A DNA stretch of 6,503 nucleotides from an uncultured Verrucomicrobium sp. (GTDB taxonomy: Bacteria; Verrucomicrobiota; Verrucomicrobiia; Methylacidiphilales; GAS474): contig CAISZB010000536.1 of assembly GCA_903889845.1 (NCBI GenBank), forward strand, positions 1 through 6,503, in the 5' to 3' direction. A program made the translations under genes and the position numbers. How positions within the stretch are numbered: position 1 is the first letter of the stretch; every line of letters begins with the position of its first letter. Of the stretch, positions 1 to 6,503 are shown in pieces. The notes beneath the pieces are model-generated. The model searched no databases, had not been told where the DNA came from, and saw nothing but the letters and a program-made list of their open reading frames with translations.

Positions 1-1515
1 CTGTAAACGCCATCGCGCCAGGCCGTCCTCCAGCCATCCCTCGGTCCCCCGGGGACGGTTCCCCCCGTGATGGAAGCCGACCCACCGGATCCCGGCGGGC
101 GCGGCGCGAGGCAGCGCGGCCAGCACCTCGGGCGGGATCGAGCGGCGGCGGTCGTTCCCGTATTTCGGGTTCCCCAGCGCGACGAGGCCGACGCGGAAGG
201 GCTCCCCGGGCCGCCGCTCCGTTCTCTCCCCTTCCAGATCGATGTAGGGAACCGCCGCCGGGATCGTCTCCAGGCGAGTCTTGAAAAGATAAGGCAGGGA
301 GAGAAGGGGCGCTTCCCAGTCGCATCGCGTTACGGCCAATTCCGCCGCCGGGACGATCCCATCGACCCCCTGCACCCGGGCCAACAGCCGCTCCAAAGGC
401 GGGTCGCACGCCAGCAGCACCTTCGCCCCCGGGCCTCCGCGTTCCTTCGCCCAGGCCGCGTAGCGGGCGAACTGGATCGCGTCGCCGTAGCCCTGCTCCG
501 CGTGGAGGAGGAGCGTTCTGCCCGGGAACGGGTGCCCGTCCCAGCGCGGGAAGGGGAGGCGACGGTAGGCGGCGAGGTAATCCCGCGCCTCGTAATCGGC
601 GAAGCCCTCCTCCAGGCGGCCCAGCGCCAGCAGGGAGAGGGCGCGGTTCCAGCGCAGGGCAGGGGAGGGAGGTCCCGCCTCCAGCGCCGCCGCTTCGGCA
701 TAGAGAAGGAGGGCCTCCTCCGGGCGGTCCTGCCGGTGCAGGGCGATGCCGAGGTTGACCCGGGCCTCGGCCCGCTCCGGCTTCAGCGCCACGGCGCGGG
801 CGAAGGCTTCCTCCGCCCCGGCGATCTCCCCCGATTCGAGGCGGTGGTTCCCCAATCCCGTCCAGAGCCCCGCCATGTCGGGCCACCGCCGCAGGGCCTG
901 TTCCCAAAAGGGCCGTGCCGCCGAGGCGCCTTTCCCCTTGCCGATGTGGAGCCCTTCCTCGACCAAGGCCCGCTCCAGGTTCCCCGCGATCTCGGCATTC
1001 CCCGGATCGGCCTCCGCCGCACGGAGGAAGAGCGCCCGGGCTTCGCCGGGATCGCTCTCCGTTTCCTCCAGGATCAACCCCAGGTTGTTCAGCGCCACGG
1101 GGTGATCGGCGGTGAGGCGGAGCGCCTCCTCCAGCGCCCGCCGCGCCTCGTCCCGGCGCGCCAGCGCGGAGTACATCGCCGCCGCCTCGATCCAGAACTC
1201 GGCCTGCGGATTCCCCCGCGCCGCCGCCAGATAATCGTCCGCCGCCCCCGCGTAATCCTCCAAGGCGCGCCGCGCCCCGGCCCGGTTCATCCGGGCCAGC
1301 CAGCTCCCGGGATCGGCCCCCACCGCGCGGTCGAGGAGGGCGAGGGCCTCCCTCGCTTCCCCCCGCCGCAGGCGGCAGAACCCGGCCAGCGCCAGCGCCT
1401 CCGCATGATCGGGATGGCGGCTCAAAAAACCGTCGAGGGCGGCGAGGCCCTCCGCCTCGTTCCCACTTTGAAAGATGACGAGGATCGGCCCGAGGCGCGG
1501 ATCGGCGGGCGTCAT
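1..1515 (-). CDS. TPR-repeat glycosyltransferase-like paralogue, 3' end beyond the window (gene D, partial)
   Basis: The frame is open from the ATG at 1515 to position 1 without a stop, giving 505 visible residues. TPR-like units span about residues 8-282, more than in A or B, with clear examples at 140-172 (ALNNLGLILEE) and 214-247 (GLWTGLGNHRLESGEIAGAE), broken by a Gly/Lys-rich segment HIGKGKGASAA (190-200). The glycosyltransferase-like half follows: NRALSLLALGRLEEGFADYE (290-309), LPFPRWDGHPFPG, HAEQGYGDAIQFARYA (338-353, with Asp345), SLPYLF, VPYIDL, FRVGLVALGNPKYGNDRRRS (440-459). It departs from A and B where they have AWAG (here VALG) and a LQK strand end (here FHH). The donor-side SVDTxVAHLAG motif expected next lies outside the window. 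The start overlaps the stop of C as ATGA. Its starting sequence MTPADPRLGPILVIFQSGNE has no signal peptide. It may be a functional enzyme; a truncation downstream cannot be excluded. Confidence 0.85.
   Translation of the reverse strand, partial: MTPADPRLGPILVIFQSGNEAEGLAALDGFLSRHPDHAEALALAGFCRLRRGEAREALALLDRAVGADPGSWLARMNRAGARRALEDYAGAADDYLAAARGNPQAEFWIEAAAMYSALARRDEARRALEEALRLTADHPVALNNLGLILEETESDPGEARALFLRAAEADPGNAEIAGNLERALVEEGLHIGKGKGASAARPFWEQALRRWPDMAGLWTGLGNHRLESGEIAGAEEAFARAVALKPERAEARVNLGIALHRQDRPEEALLLYAEAAALEAGPPSPALRWNRALSLLALGRLEEGFADYEARDYLAAYRRLPFPRWDGHPFPGRTLLLHAEQGYGDAIQFARYAAWAKERGGPGAKVLLACDPPLERLLARVQGVDGIVPAAELAVTRCDWEAPLLSLPYLFKTRLETIPAAVPYIDLEGERTERRPGEPFRVGLVALGNPKYGNDRRRSIPPEVLAALPRAAPAGIRWVGFHHGGNRPRGTEGWLEDGLARWRLQ
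1512..1515 (-). other. ATGA start/stop overlap between genes C and D
   Basis: The ATG of D (1515-1513) overlaps the TGA of C (1514-1512), the third identical junction in the block. The preceding bases, TCCTTCGTCCCCGTC, hold no Shine-Dalgarno-like sequence. This overlap is the main support for the start chosen for D. Confidence 0.83.
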
Positions 1516-3251
1516 GACGGGGACGAAGGATGGGCCGGAGGGAGGATGCCCCGCAGCCGGTGATTCCAGAGGTGCTCCGCCGCCGTCCGGCGCCGGGCCC
1601 GCTCCCCGAAGGCGAGGGCCGCGTCGGGATCGGCCAGGAAACCGCGCACCCGCTCCTCCGCCTCGGCCAGGGAGGAGACGGCGGCGATCTCCCCCTCCCG
1701 GTAGCAGGCCAGGACGTCGGGGGAGGCGAGGTTGACGGAGACCCGCCCGCACGCGGCGATCTCGAAAAGTTTCTCGTTCGCCGTGGCATCGCGGCAGGCA
1801 TTGGAGCCGTTGAGGTGGCAGAGGTAGCGCTGGTAGACCTCCGGCAGGCGGTGGAAGGGGACGTCGGGCCGGGCCTCGATGCCGTAGGGCCGCCACGCGT
1901 CGGGATGGCTGTGGACGTCGAGGAGCCCGGCGCGCCACAGACGATGGACCAGCGCGGGCCGGTCGAACTGGTTCGACATCTTCACGACGAGGAGTGCGTT
2001 GAGGATCTCCCCGGAGGCGTTCAGCGCCGCGAGGGCCGCCGGGTAGCGGTCCCCCAGCGCCCGGACGATCGAGGCCGCCGGGACATACGGTTCCCGCGCC
2101 CGGACCTCCAGGGCATGGGCGAAGAGGGCCGGGATCGAGGGCTCCCGTGCGATCAGCGCGGCGAAGTGGCTGCGGGCGAAGAGCAGCGCCATCTCCCGCG
2201 CCAAAGCGCGGACGGCGTCGAGGTCCCCTCCCCGCTCCAGCAGCGCGACGAGGCCCGGCGGCGGCGCGATGTTGAGGCCCGGGTTGCCGATGAAGGCGGC
2301 CTTCCCCCGCACCTCGGGATCGGACGAGGGGAGCTCCCGGCGGCGCAGGTACTCGGCCGGGGCGGCGAGGAAGCTCAACTTCACATTCTCGAAGCCGAGG
2401 AGGCGCATCTCTTCCATCTGCCCCCGGCCATAGCAGCAGTGGAGGACCTTCGGATGGCGGATCGCCGCCGGGAGCCGGGCGGCGGCGCCGGGGAAGCAGG
2501 TGTTGTAGGAGGCCTGGCACCACGCCTTCACGTCGTCGAACCAAAGCGAGGCGACCCGCTCGATCCCCGGATGGTCGAGGAAGAGCGTCGCGTCGAGAAA
2601 CCAGTTCAGGTCGAGGCCCAGCACCGTCCCGATCCCCTCCTCGTCCAGCCTCCGCTCGATCCGCTCCCGGAGCGCCGTCCCTGCGCCGCTCGGAGAGACG
2701 AAGGCGTCGTCGTCCTCCTCCAGCAGGACGCGGGCGCGGAGGACCCCCGTCTCCCACACTGCGGCGTGACGCCCCTCCTCGGCGCAGGCGCGGGCGATCA
2801 CCTCGGAGGTCTTCGTTGCCGGCGTCGCCGCATCATGGACGGCGACCCAGACCCCATCGCCGGCACCTGTTTTCGGGGCGGGAACCGGAGGCGTCTCCTC
2901 TTCCGCCGCGATGCCGATTCCCGGGGCGACCTCCCCGAAGAAGGCGGCGAGGCCCCCGGAGAGGGGCGAGAAGGAACGGATCTCCCCGACGCCGAAGTGG
3001 GAAAGGAAGAACCGCTGCTGGGTCGCGAAGACATGCCGGACGCCCCGGCCTGCGGCGTCCTCCGGATCGGCCAGGCGGGGGAAGAGGGTCTCCATCTCCC
3101 CCGTGTCGCGGAGGAGGACGCGGCGTCGCCCCCCCCGGTCCAGACTCGAACCCCGTAGCCCGTCGCGGCGGGCCTCGGCGCGCGCCCACGCCGCCCGGTC
3201 CCGGGCATCGGCCAGCAGCAGGACGGTCTCTCCTCCCCCTTTCATCGTCAT
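1512..3251 (-). CDS. CgeB-like glycosyltransferase (gene C)
   Basis: This is a complete 579-residue protein without TPRs, unlike its neighbours. The C-terminal part has the hallmarks of the CgeB / Glyco_trans_1_2 family of GT-B transferases: YQRYLCHLNGSNACRD (473-488), NEKLFEIAACGRVSVNL (492-508) with the family's (R/K)-x-F-E-x-x-A-C-G core, a following acidic glycine stretch YREGEI (517-522), and a C-terminal EHLWNHRLRGIL (559-570) like the family's terminal T-Y-x-H-R segment. The middle has an N-lobe-type strand VASLWFDDVKAW (233-244), then VLHCCYGRG and AAFIGNPG. Residues 1 to about 130 are not recognised. The ATG at 3251 overlaps the stop of B as ATGA; a second ATG two codons later (3245) is an alternative. 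No signal peptide or membrane helix is evident, so it should act in the cytosol. In Bacillus subtilis CgeB belongs to spore-surface maturation; here only sugar transfer to some acceptor can be inferred. Confidence 0.85.
   Translation of the reverse strand: MTMKGGGETVLLLADARDRAAWARAEARRDGLRGSSLDRGGRRRVLLRDTGEMETLFPRLADPEDAAGRGVRHVFATQQRFFLSHFGVGEIRSFSPLSGGLAAFFGEVAPGIGIAAEEETPPVPAPKTGAGDGVWVAVHDAATPATKTSEVIARACAEEGRHAAVWETGVLRARVLLEEDDDAFVSPSGAGTALRERIERRLDEEGIGTVLGLDLNWFLDATLFLDHPGIERVASLWFDDVKAWCQASYNTCFPGAAARLPAAIRHPKVLHCCYGRGQMEEMRLLGFENVKLSFLAAPAEYLRRRELPSSDPEVRGKAAFIGNPGLNIAPPPGLVALLERGGDLDAVRALAREMALLFARSHFAALIAREPSIPALFAHALEVRAREPYVPAASIVRALGDRYPAALAALNASGEILNALLVVKMSNQFDRPALVHRLWRAGLLDVHSHPDAWRPYGIEARPDVPFHRLPEVYQRYLCHLNGSNACRDATANEKLFEIAACGRVSVNLASPDVLACYREGEIAAVSSLAEAEERVRGFLADPDAALAFGERARRRTAAEHLWNHRLRGILPPAHPSSPS
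3248..3251 (-). other. ATGA start/stop overlap between genes B and C
   Basis: The ATG of C (3251-3249) overlaps the TGA of B (3250-3248). A second in-frame ATG follows at 3245-3243 (M-T-M-K). The preceding bases, GAAGTCCCGCCGCCG, hold no Shine-Dalgarno-like sequence. Confidence 0.83.
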
Positions 3252-4801
3252 CGGCGGCGGGACTTCAGGATGACGGCGTCCCGCAGCAGCCCTGCGGCGG
3301 CGAGCACGGGCTCCTCCCACGCCCCGGGCGTCCCCGGGCCGAGGCGGGGCTGACGCAGCAGACGGACGGAGGGATACCACGGTGTCTCCTCCCGCCGCAG
3401 CATCCACCGCCAGTCGGGGCAGAACGGAAGGAAGAGCGCCGTCGGTTTTCCGAGGCTTCCCGCCAGGTGGGCGACCGCCGTATCGACGGAAAGGACGAAG
3501 TCGATCTCCTCCATCGCCACCGCCGTCTCGTAGAAATCGGAGAACCCGCTCCCCGCGTCCCGGATGCCGCTGCCGCCGTGGCGGGGCACCGGCCACCGCG
3601 CGAGGGCCGGGCCGACGACGGCGGGGTCCCCCTTCTGGAGGCTGACCCATTCGATCCCCGGCAGCGCGGCCAGCGGGTGGAGGGCCTCCAACGGCATCGA
3701 GCGGAGGCGGTCGTTGGCGTGGGCCGGGTTCCCCGCCCAGGCGAGGCCGACGCGCAGCGGGCGCGGTTTCTGCGGCACCGGCTTTCCCTCTTCCTCGTCC
3801 TCGTCCATACCGAGGCCGTCCCCCTCCTCGTCGGGGAGGAAGAAGCGCTCCGGCGGGGGGATCGTCTTCTCCGTCGTCCCGAGGCGGAACGCCGCCGACA
3901 TCATCGGCAATTCGTAATCGCATTCCCGGACCGCCGCCGCGCCGATCTCCTCCCGGCTGACGACGGCGCTGACGCCCCGGGCCGATTCGAAGAGGCGGCG
4001 CAGGCTTTCCGAGCAGGCGACGATGACCTCCGCCCCCCGCGCCGCGAAGAGGGGCGCGTAGCGGATGAACTGGATCGCGGTCCCCGCCCCCTGCTCCGTC
4101 CACAGCAGGATCCGCTTCCCCTTCAATTCCTCCCCCTGCCAGCGCGGGATCGGGTAGCGGAGGGGGGTGTTGTCCGGCAGCCGCCACCGCCACTCGTACT
4201 CCTCCCAGCCGACCTGGAAGTCGCCGCACAGGAGGCGCGCCAGGGCCCGGTTGCACCGCACCTCGGCGTCGTTCGGGTCGAGGGCAAAGGCCCGGTCGAT
4301 CGCCTCCAGGGCGCCCGGCATGTTCCCCTGCTCCAGCTGCGCGAGGGAGAAATTGCGCCAGACCTTCGCCGCTTTCGGCAGGCCCTGGAGGGCGGTGCGG
4401 AGTTCCGACTCGGCCTCGACGGGGAGGTGCTCGTCGAGGAGGCAGGTGCCGAGGTTGAAGTGGGCCCAGGCGTAGTCGGGGGAGAGGCGGAGGGCCTCCC
4501 GGTAATGGCCCACGGCCTCGCGCGTCCGGCCCTGTCCCTTGAGCGTGTTGCCCAGGTTGCTGTGGGCCTCCGCGTAGGCGGGCCGGAGCCGGAGGGCGGT
4601 GCGGAGGGCCGTCTCCGCCTCCTCCAGGTCCCCCAGGTTGAAGTGGCAGACGGCGAGGTTGTTGTGGATCTCCGGGACGGCGGCCAGCGTCGGGAAGGTT
4701 TTCCGGTAGAGGTCGATCGCCATCGCGGGATCGCCCTCCGACTGGAGGCGGAGGGCTTCCTGGGCCAGGGCGGCGGCTTCGTCGAAGGAGGGGGTGCTCA
4801 T
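3248..4801 (-). CDS. TPR-repeat glycosyltransferase-like paralogue with altered GxGD loop (gene B)
   Basis: This is a complete 517-residue protein with the same architecture as gene A. TPR repeats run from about residue 10 to 180 (for example IHNNLAVCHFNLGDLEEAE and HSNLGNTLKGQGRTREAV). The linker NRALARLLCGDFQVGWEEYE (184-203) follows, then the glycosyltransferase-like region: TEQGAGTAIQFIRYA (235-249), VGLAWAGNPAHANDRLRSMP (351-370), FYETAVAMEEIDFVLSVD, TAVAHLAGSLGKP (441-453), DWRWML and TPWYPSVRLLRQ. The C-terminal donor-side motif is well conserved. The loop that reads QGLGD in A and QGYGD in D reads QGAGT here, so its Asp is Thr241. An acidic insert (about 324-339) separates the two lobes. 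The ATG at 4801 is chosen because it overlaps the stop of A as ATGA and is the only Met before the first TPR; the frame stays open upstream, but that stretch is Pro/Arg-rich antisense-like sequence of A. It may be an active transferase with altered chemistry or a non-catalytic partner of A or D. Confidence 0.88.
   Translation of the reverse strand: MSTPSFDEAAALAQEALRLQSEGDPAMAIDLYRKTFPTLAAVPEIHNNLAVCHFNLGDLEEAETALRTALRLRPAYAEAHSNLGNTLKGQGRTREAVGHYREALRLSPDYAWAHFNLGTCLLDEHLPVEAESELRTALQGLPKAAKVWRNFSLAQLEQGNMPGALEAIDRAFALDPNDAEVRCNRALARLLCGDFQVGWEEYEWRWRLPDNTPLRYPIPRWQGEELKGKRILLWTEQGAGTAIQFIRYAPLFAARGAEVIVACSESLRRLFESARGVSAVVSREEIGAAAVRECDYELPMMSAAFRLGTTEKTIPPPERFFLPDEEGDGLGMDEDEEEGKPVPQKPRPLRVGLAWAGNPAHANDRLRSMPLEALHPLAALPGIEWVSLQKGDPAVVGPALARWPVPRHGGSGIRDAGSGFSDFYETAVAMEEIDFVLSVDTAVAHLAGSLGKPTALFLPFCPDWRWMLRREETPWYPSVRLLRQPRLGPGTPGAWEEPVLAAAGLLRDAVILKSRRR
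4798..4801 (-). other. ATGA start/stop overlap between genes A and B
   Basis: Read on the minus strand, the start codon of B (4801-4799) and the TGA stop of A (4800-4798) share bases. The 15 bases before the ATG (GCATCGAGTCTCCC and neighbours) contain no AGGAG-type site, which fits re-initiation by ribosomes finishing A. Confidence 0.85.
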
Positions 4802-6414
4802 GGGAGACTCGATGCGTGCGGTTGGTTTTCCCCTAAAAACGAGGTGGACGCCCTTTCTTTCCTCGCGCGGACGAGGGCGCCGAGTTCGGCGCGCAGGCGC
4901 TCCGCCACGTCCTCCCACGCCCCGGGCCGGGGCTGGCGGAAGAGGCGGGCCGTCGGGTACCAGGGCGAGGTCTCCCGGTCGAGGAGCCACCGCCACTCCG
5001 CATGGTGCGGCAGCAGGAGCCAGAGCGGCTTCCCCATCCCCCCGGCGAGGTGGGCGACCGAGGTGTCGACCGAGATCACGAGGTCGAGCCCGGCGACGAC
5101 GCGCGCCGTGTCGAGGAAGTCCCGGCAGGCCGCCACGGCGTCGGGGAACGGCATCCCGCCCTCGGGCGGCTTCTCGAACTTTTGGAGGCCGACGACCTCG
5201 ACCCCCTCCACCTCGCGCAGCGGCAGCAGCGCCGCGACCGGGCAGGAACGGGTCCGGTCCTCGACGTGGGCGGCGCTCCCCGCCCAGGCGATGCCGACGC
5301 GCAAAGGTCCGTCGCCCCCGGCTCGGACTTCGCCGGGCGGCAGGGAGAGGCCGAGGTAGGGAATCTCCGCCGGGATCGACTCGACCGTGGGGGAGAAGAG
5401 CGCCGGGAGGGAGAGGAGCGGGGCGTAGTAGGCGAAGGGGGGGCGGGGCATCCCGCGCAGGATGACGCGGTCGAGGCCCGGCACGCCGCGCAGGACGCGG
5501 GCGACCTCCGGCTGGCACTCGATCACGACCGTCGCGCCCTCGCCGCCGCGCTCTTTCACCTGCCGCGCGTAGCGGACGAACTGGAGCGTGTCCCCCAGGC
5601 CCTGCTCCGCCAGGAGGAGGAGCGTGCCGCCGGGGAAGGGTTCGCCCTTCCAGCGGGGCGCCGTGGCATCGATGTCCCACAGCAGGCGGTAGGACTGGAA
5701 GCGCCACTCGAACTGCCGCCACCCCTCGGCGAAGTCCCCCTGGAGGAGGCGGACCGTGGCCCGATTGATGTGGGTCTCGGGATGATCGGGCTTGAGCGCC
5801 AGGGCGCGCTCGAAGATCTCGATCGCCTCGGCGATCCGGCCCTGGGAACGGAGGCAGGCCCCGTAGTTGTTCAGCGCCTCGACGAGGCCGGGCCGCAGCG
5901 TCACGGCACGGAGGAGTTCCGGCTCGGCCTCGGCCAGCCGCCCCAGGCGGTAGAGCGCGGTGCCGAGGAGGAAACGGAACTCGACCTCGATCTCCGGATC
6001 CTTCCCGTAGCGGGTGGCGATCCCCTTCTCCTCCAGCGCCGCCACCGTCTCCGCGAACCGGGACTGGGCCAGGAGCGCCCGGGCGAGGTTGAAGCGGGCC
6101 TGCCCCAGGTCCGGGACCAGCTCCAGCGCCGTCCGGAAGCAGCGCTCCGCGAGGGCCCCCTTCTTCCAGGCCAGGAGGACGAGGCCGTAGTTGTTCCACA
6201 GCTCGGCGTTCTTCGGGTCGAGGCGGAGGGCCTCCTCGAAGGCCTTTCCGGCCTCCGGCACCCGCCCCCGGCGCAGGGCGATCAGGCCGAGGAAATTCGC
6301 CGGGGCCGACTCGTCGGGGAACTGCTTCCGGCACTTCTCGAAGAGTGGGGCCGCCGCGTCGATCTCCCCCGCGTGGTAATGCCGGAGGGCCTTGGCAAAA
6401 AGGGGATTTTCCAT
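4798..6414 (-). CDS. TPR-repeat protein with C-terminal GT-B (GT9-like) glycosyltransferase domain (gene A)
   Basis: This is a complete 538-residue protein and the first gene of the block. Residues about 3-32, 37-70, 71-103, 104-130, 145-177 and 178-211 read as TPR helix pairs with the usual G/A/P pattern (for example NNYGACLRSQGRIAEAIEIF). A linker with N-R-A, LLQGDFAEGW and FEWRF (about 217-239) leads to the catalytic-type region. That region contains AEQGLGDTLQFVRYA (269-283), VGIAWAGS (373-380), DRTRS (386-390), SVDTSVAHLAGGMGKP (448-463), EWRWLL and SPWYPTARLFRQ near the C-terminus. This order matches the bacterial TPR-glycosyltransferase proteins related to heptosyltransferase-type GT9 enzymes. 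The GxGD aspartate (residue 275) is present. There is no signal peptide or membrane segment, so it is probably cytoplasmic. The start at 6414 is the first ATG and begins directly in a TPR, with no Shine-Dalgarno sequence upstream. The TGA stop overlaps the next start. Acceptor and donor are unknown; a scaffold role is possible but less likely because the motifs are intact. Confidence 0.9.
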   Translation of the reverse strand: MENPLFAKALRHYHAGEIDAAAPLFEKCRKQFPDESAPANFLGLIALRRGRVPEAGKAFEEALRLDPKNAELWNNYGLVLLAWKKGALAERCFRTALELVPDLGQARFNLARALLAQSRFAETVAALEEKGIATRYGKDPEIEVEFRFLLGTALYRLGRLAEAEPELLRAVTLRPGLVEALNNYGACLRSQGRIAEAIEIFERALALKPDHPETHINRATVRLLQGDFAEGWRQFEWRFQSYRLLWDIDATAPRWKGEPFPGGTLLLLAEQGLGDTLQFVRYARQVKERGGEGATVVIECQPEVARVLRGVPGLDRVILRGMPRPPFAYYAPLLSLPALFSPTVESIPAEIPYLGLSLPPGEVRAGGDGPLRVGIAWAGSAAHVEDRTRSCPVAALLPLREVEGVEVVGLQKFEKPPEGGMPFPDAVAACRDFLDTARVVAGLDLVISVDTSVAHLAGGMGKPLWLLLPHHAEWRWLLDRETSPWYPTARLFRQPRPGAWEDVAERLRAELGALVRARKERASTSFLGENQPHASSLP

Positions 6415-6481
6415 GCGGGATAGGGCAGGCTATAAAAGACTAAAAGAAGGCTATCGCCCCACCGGAAAAAAGCAACGGACC
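6415..6481. promoter_or_regulatory. AT-richer gap upstream of gene A, candidate promoter region
   Basis: This is the only non-coding stretch in the window and it is clearly richer in A/T than its surroundings. On the minus strand it holds TTTTTTCC, TTTTAG and TTTTATAG, any of which could belong to a promoter for the four-gene block. On the plus strand TATAAAAGACTAAAAG lies about 40-50 bases before a possible start codon at 6482. A direct repeat GGCTAT occurs at 6428-6433 and 6449-6454, exactly 21 bases apart. No convincing -35/-10 pair with correct spacing could be fixed, so the promoter call rests on position and composition. No Shine-Dalgarno site precedes gene A (bases CCTATCCCGC before the ATG). 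Confidence 0.4.
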
Positions 6482-6503
6482 ATGAGCAAACAGAACAAGG
6501 CCA
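6482..6503 (+). CDS. Possible start of a divergent gene, cut by the window edge
   Basis: An ATG at 6482 opens a plus-strand frame reading M-S-K-Q-N-K-A before the sequence ends. The polar, Lys-rich beginning is plausible for a real protein, and the AT-richer gap upstream would suit a divergent promoter. The preceding bases (GCAACGGACC) have only a weak purine patch. Seven codons are not enough to recognise a family, and the frame may stop just beyond the edge. If this is not a gene, the gap upstream of A simply extends past the window. Confidence 0.3.

Noticed and set aside
67..1563. Long plus-strand open frame (498 codons) opposite gene D
   Set aside because: It shares codon register with D and is kept open because TTA, CTA and TCA codons are rare in such GC-rich sequence. 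Its product is Arg/Pro/Gly-rich with no domain, whereas the minus strand encodes clear TPR and glycosyltransferase motifs.
1530..3158. Plus-strand open frame (542 codons) opposite gene C
   Set aside because: It is an antisense shadow of the CgeB-like gene, with low-complexity Arg/Gly/Glu-rich translation and no recognisable motif.
3252..4256. Upstream in-frame extension of gene C, giving a 914-residue protein
   Set aside because: The extra 335 residues overlap gene B in another frame and are low-complexity. The ATG at 3251 matches the junction pattern of the block.
4381..4780. Repeated GGAGGGC/GAGGCGGAGG-like words that could suggest a DNA repeat array
   Set aside because: They follow from TPR codons for Leu, Ala, Glu and Arg at recurring positions in gene B, so the periodicity belongs to the protein; no exact tandem repeat or CRISPR-like spacing is seen.
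2816..5359. Very long plus-strand open frame (847 codons) spanning genes A, B and C
   Set aside because: It runs across three well-supported minus-strand genes and their junctions. Its composition is Arg/Pro-rich with no domain, as expected from GC-driven loss of stop codons.
4802..6334. Upstream in-frame extension of gene B, giving a 1028-residue protein
   Set aside because: The added half is Arg/Pro/Gly-rich and lies out of frame over gene A. The ATG at 4801 with the ATGA overlap gives a paralogue of the expected length.
5002..6423. Plus-strand open frame (473 codons) opposite gene A
   Set aside because: It is in antisense register to gene A, and its repetitive LRR/EEG-like look mirrors the TPR codons on the other strand.

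Overview
The window is a very GC-rich bacterial segment (roughly 70% G+C by eye, with strong G/C preference at third codon positions). It is almost entirely filled by one block of four genes read right to left on the minus strand. None of the four starts has a recognisable Shine-Dalgarno sequence. High G+C and leaderless-looking starts would fit a high-GC Gram-negative lineage such as Verrucomicrobiota, Planctomycetota or some Proteobacteria, but the window has no marker that settles the phylum.

In order of transcription: (A) 6414 to 4798, a 538-residue protein with N-terminal tetratricopeptide (TPR) repeats fused to a GT-B glycosyltransferase-like domain; (B) 4801 to 3248, a 517-residue paralogue of the same architecture; (C) 3251 to 1512, a 579-residue CgeB-like glycosyltransferase; (D) 1515 to the left edge, a third TPR-glycosyltransferase paralogue, 505 residues visible and cut off before its C-terminal sugar-nucleotide-binding motif. 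All three junctions are the same four-base ATGA overlap, so start and stop codons interlock and the genes are very probably co-transcribed and translationally coupled. D is open to position 1 with no stop codon.

To the right of A lies a short AT-richer gap (6415-6481). A possible plus-strand gene begins at 6482 (M-S-K-Q-N-K-A, then the window ends), so the gap may be a divergent promoter region.

A, B and D share the linker N-R-A...L-L-x-G-x-x-x-x-G(W/F)...Y/F-E, the loop E-Q-G-x-G-(D/T) and the second-lobe motif G-(N/S)-x-x-x-x-x-D-R-x-R-S. Each departs from the shared pattern at a different key site. In B, the Asp of the G-x-G-D loop is Thr. Together the genes look like a locus for glycosylating proteins or a surface polymer, with TPR arrays likely to recruit a protein acceptor or partner. 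Acceptor and sugar cannot be read from the sequence. The long plus-strand open frames are antisense shadows of these genes and are not annotated.
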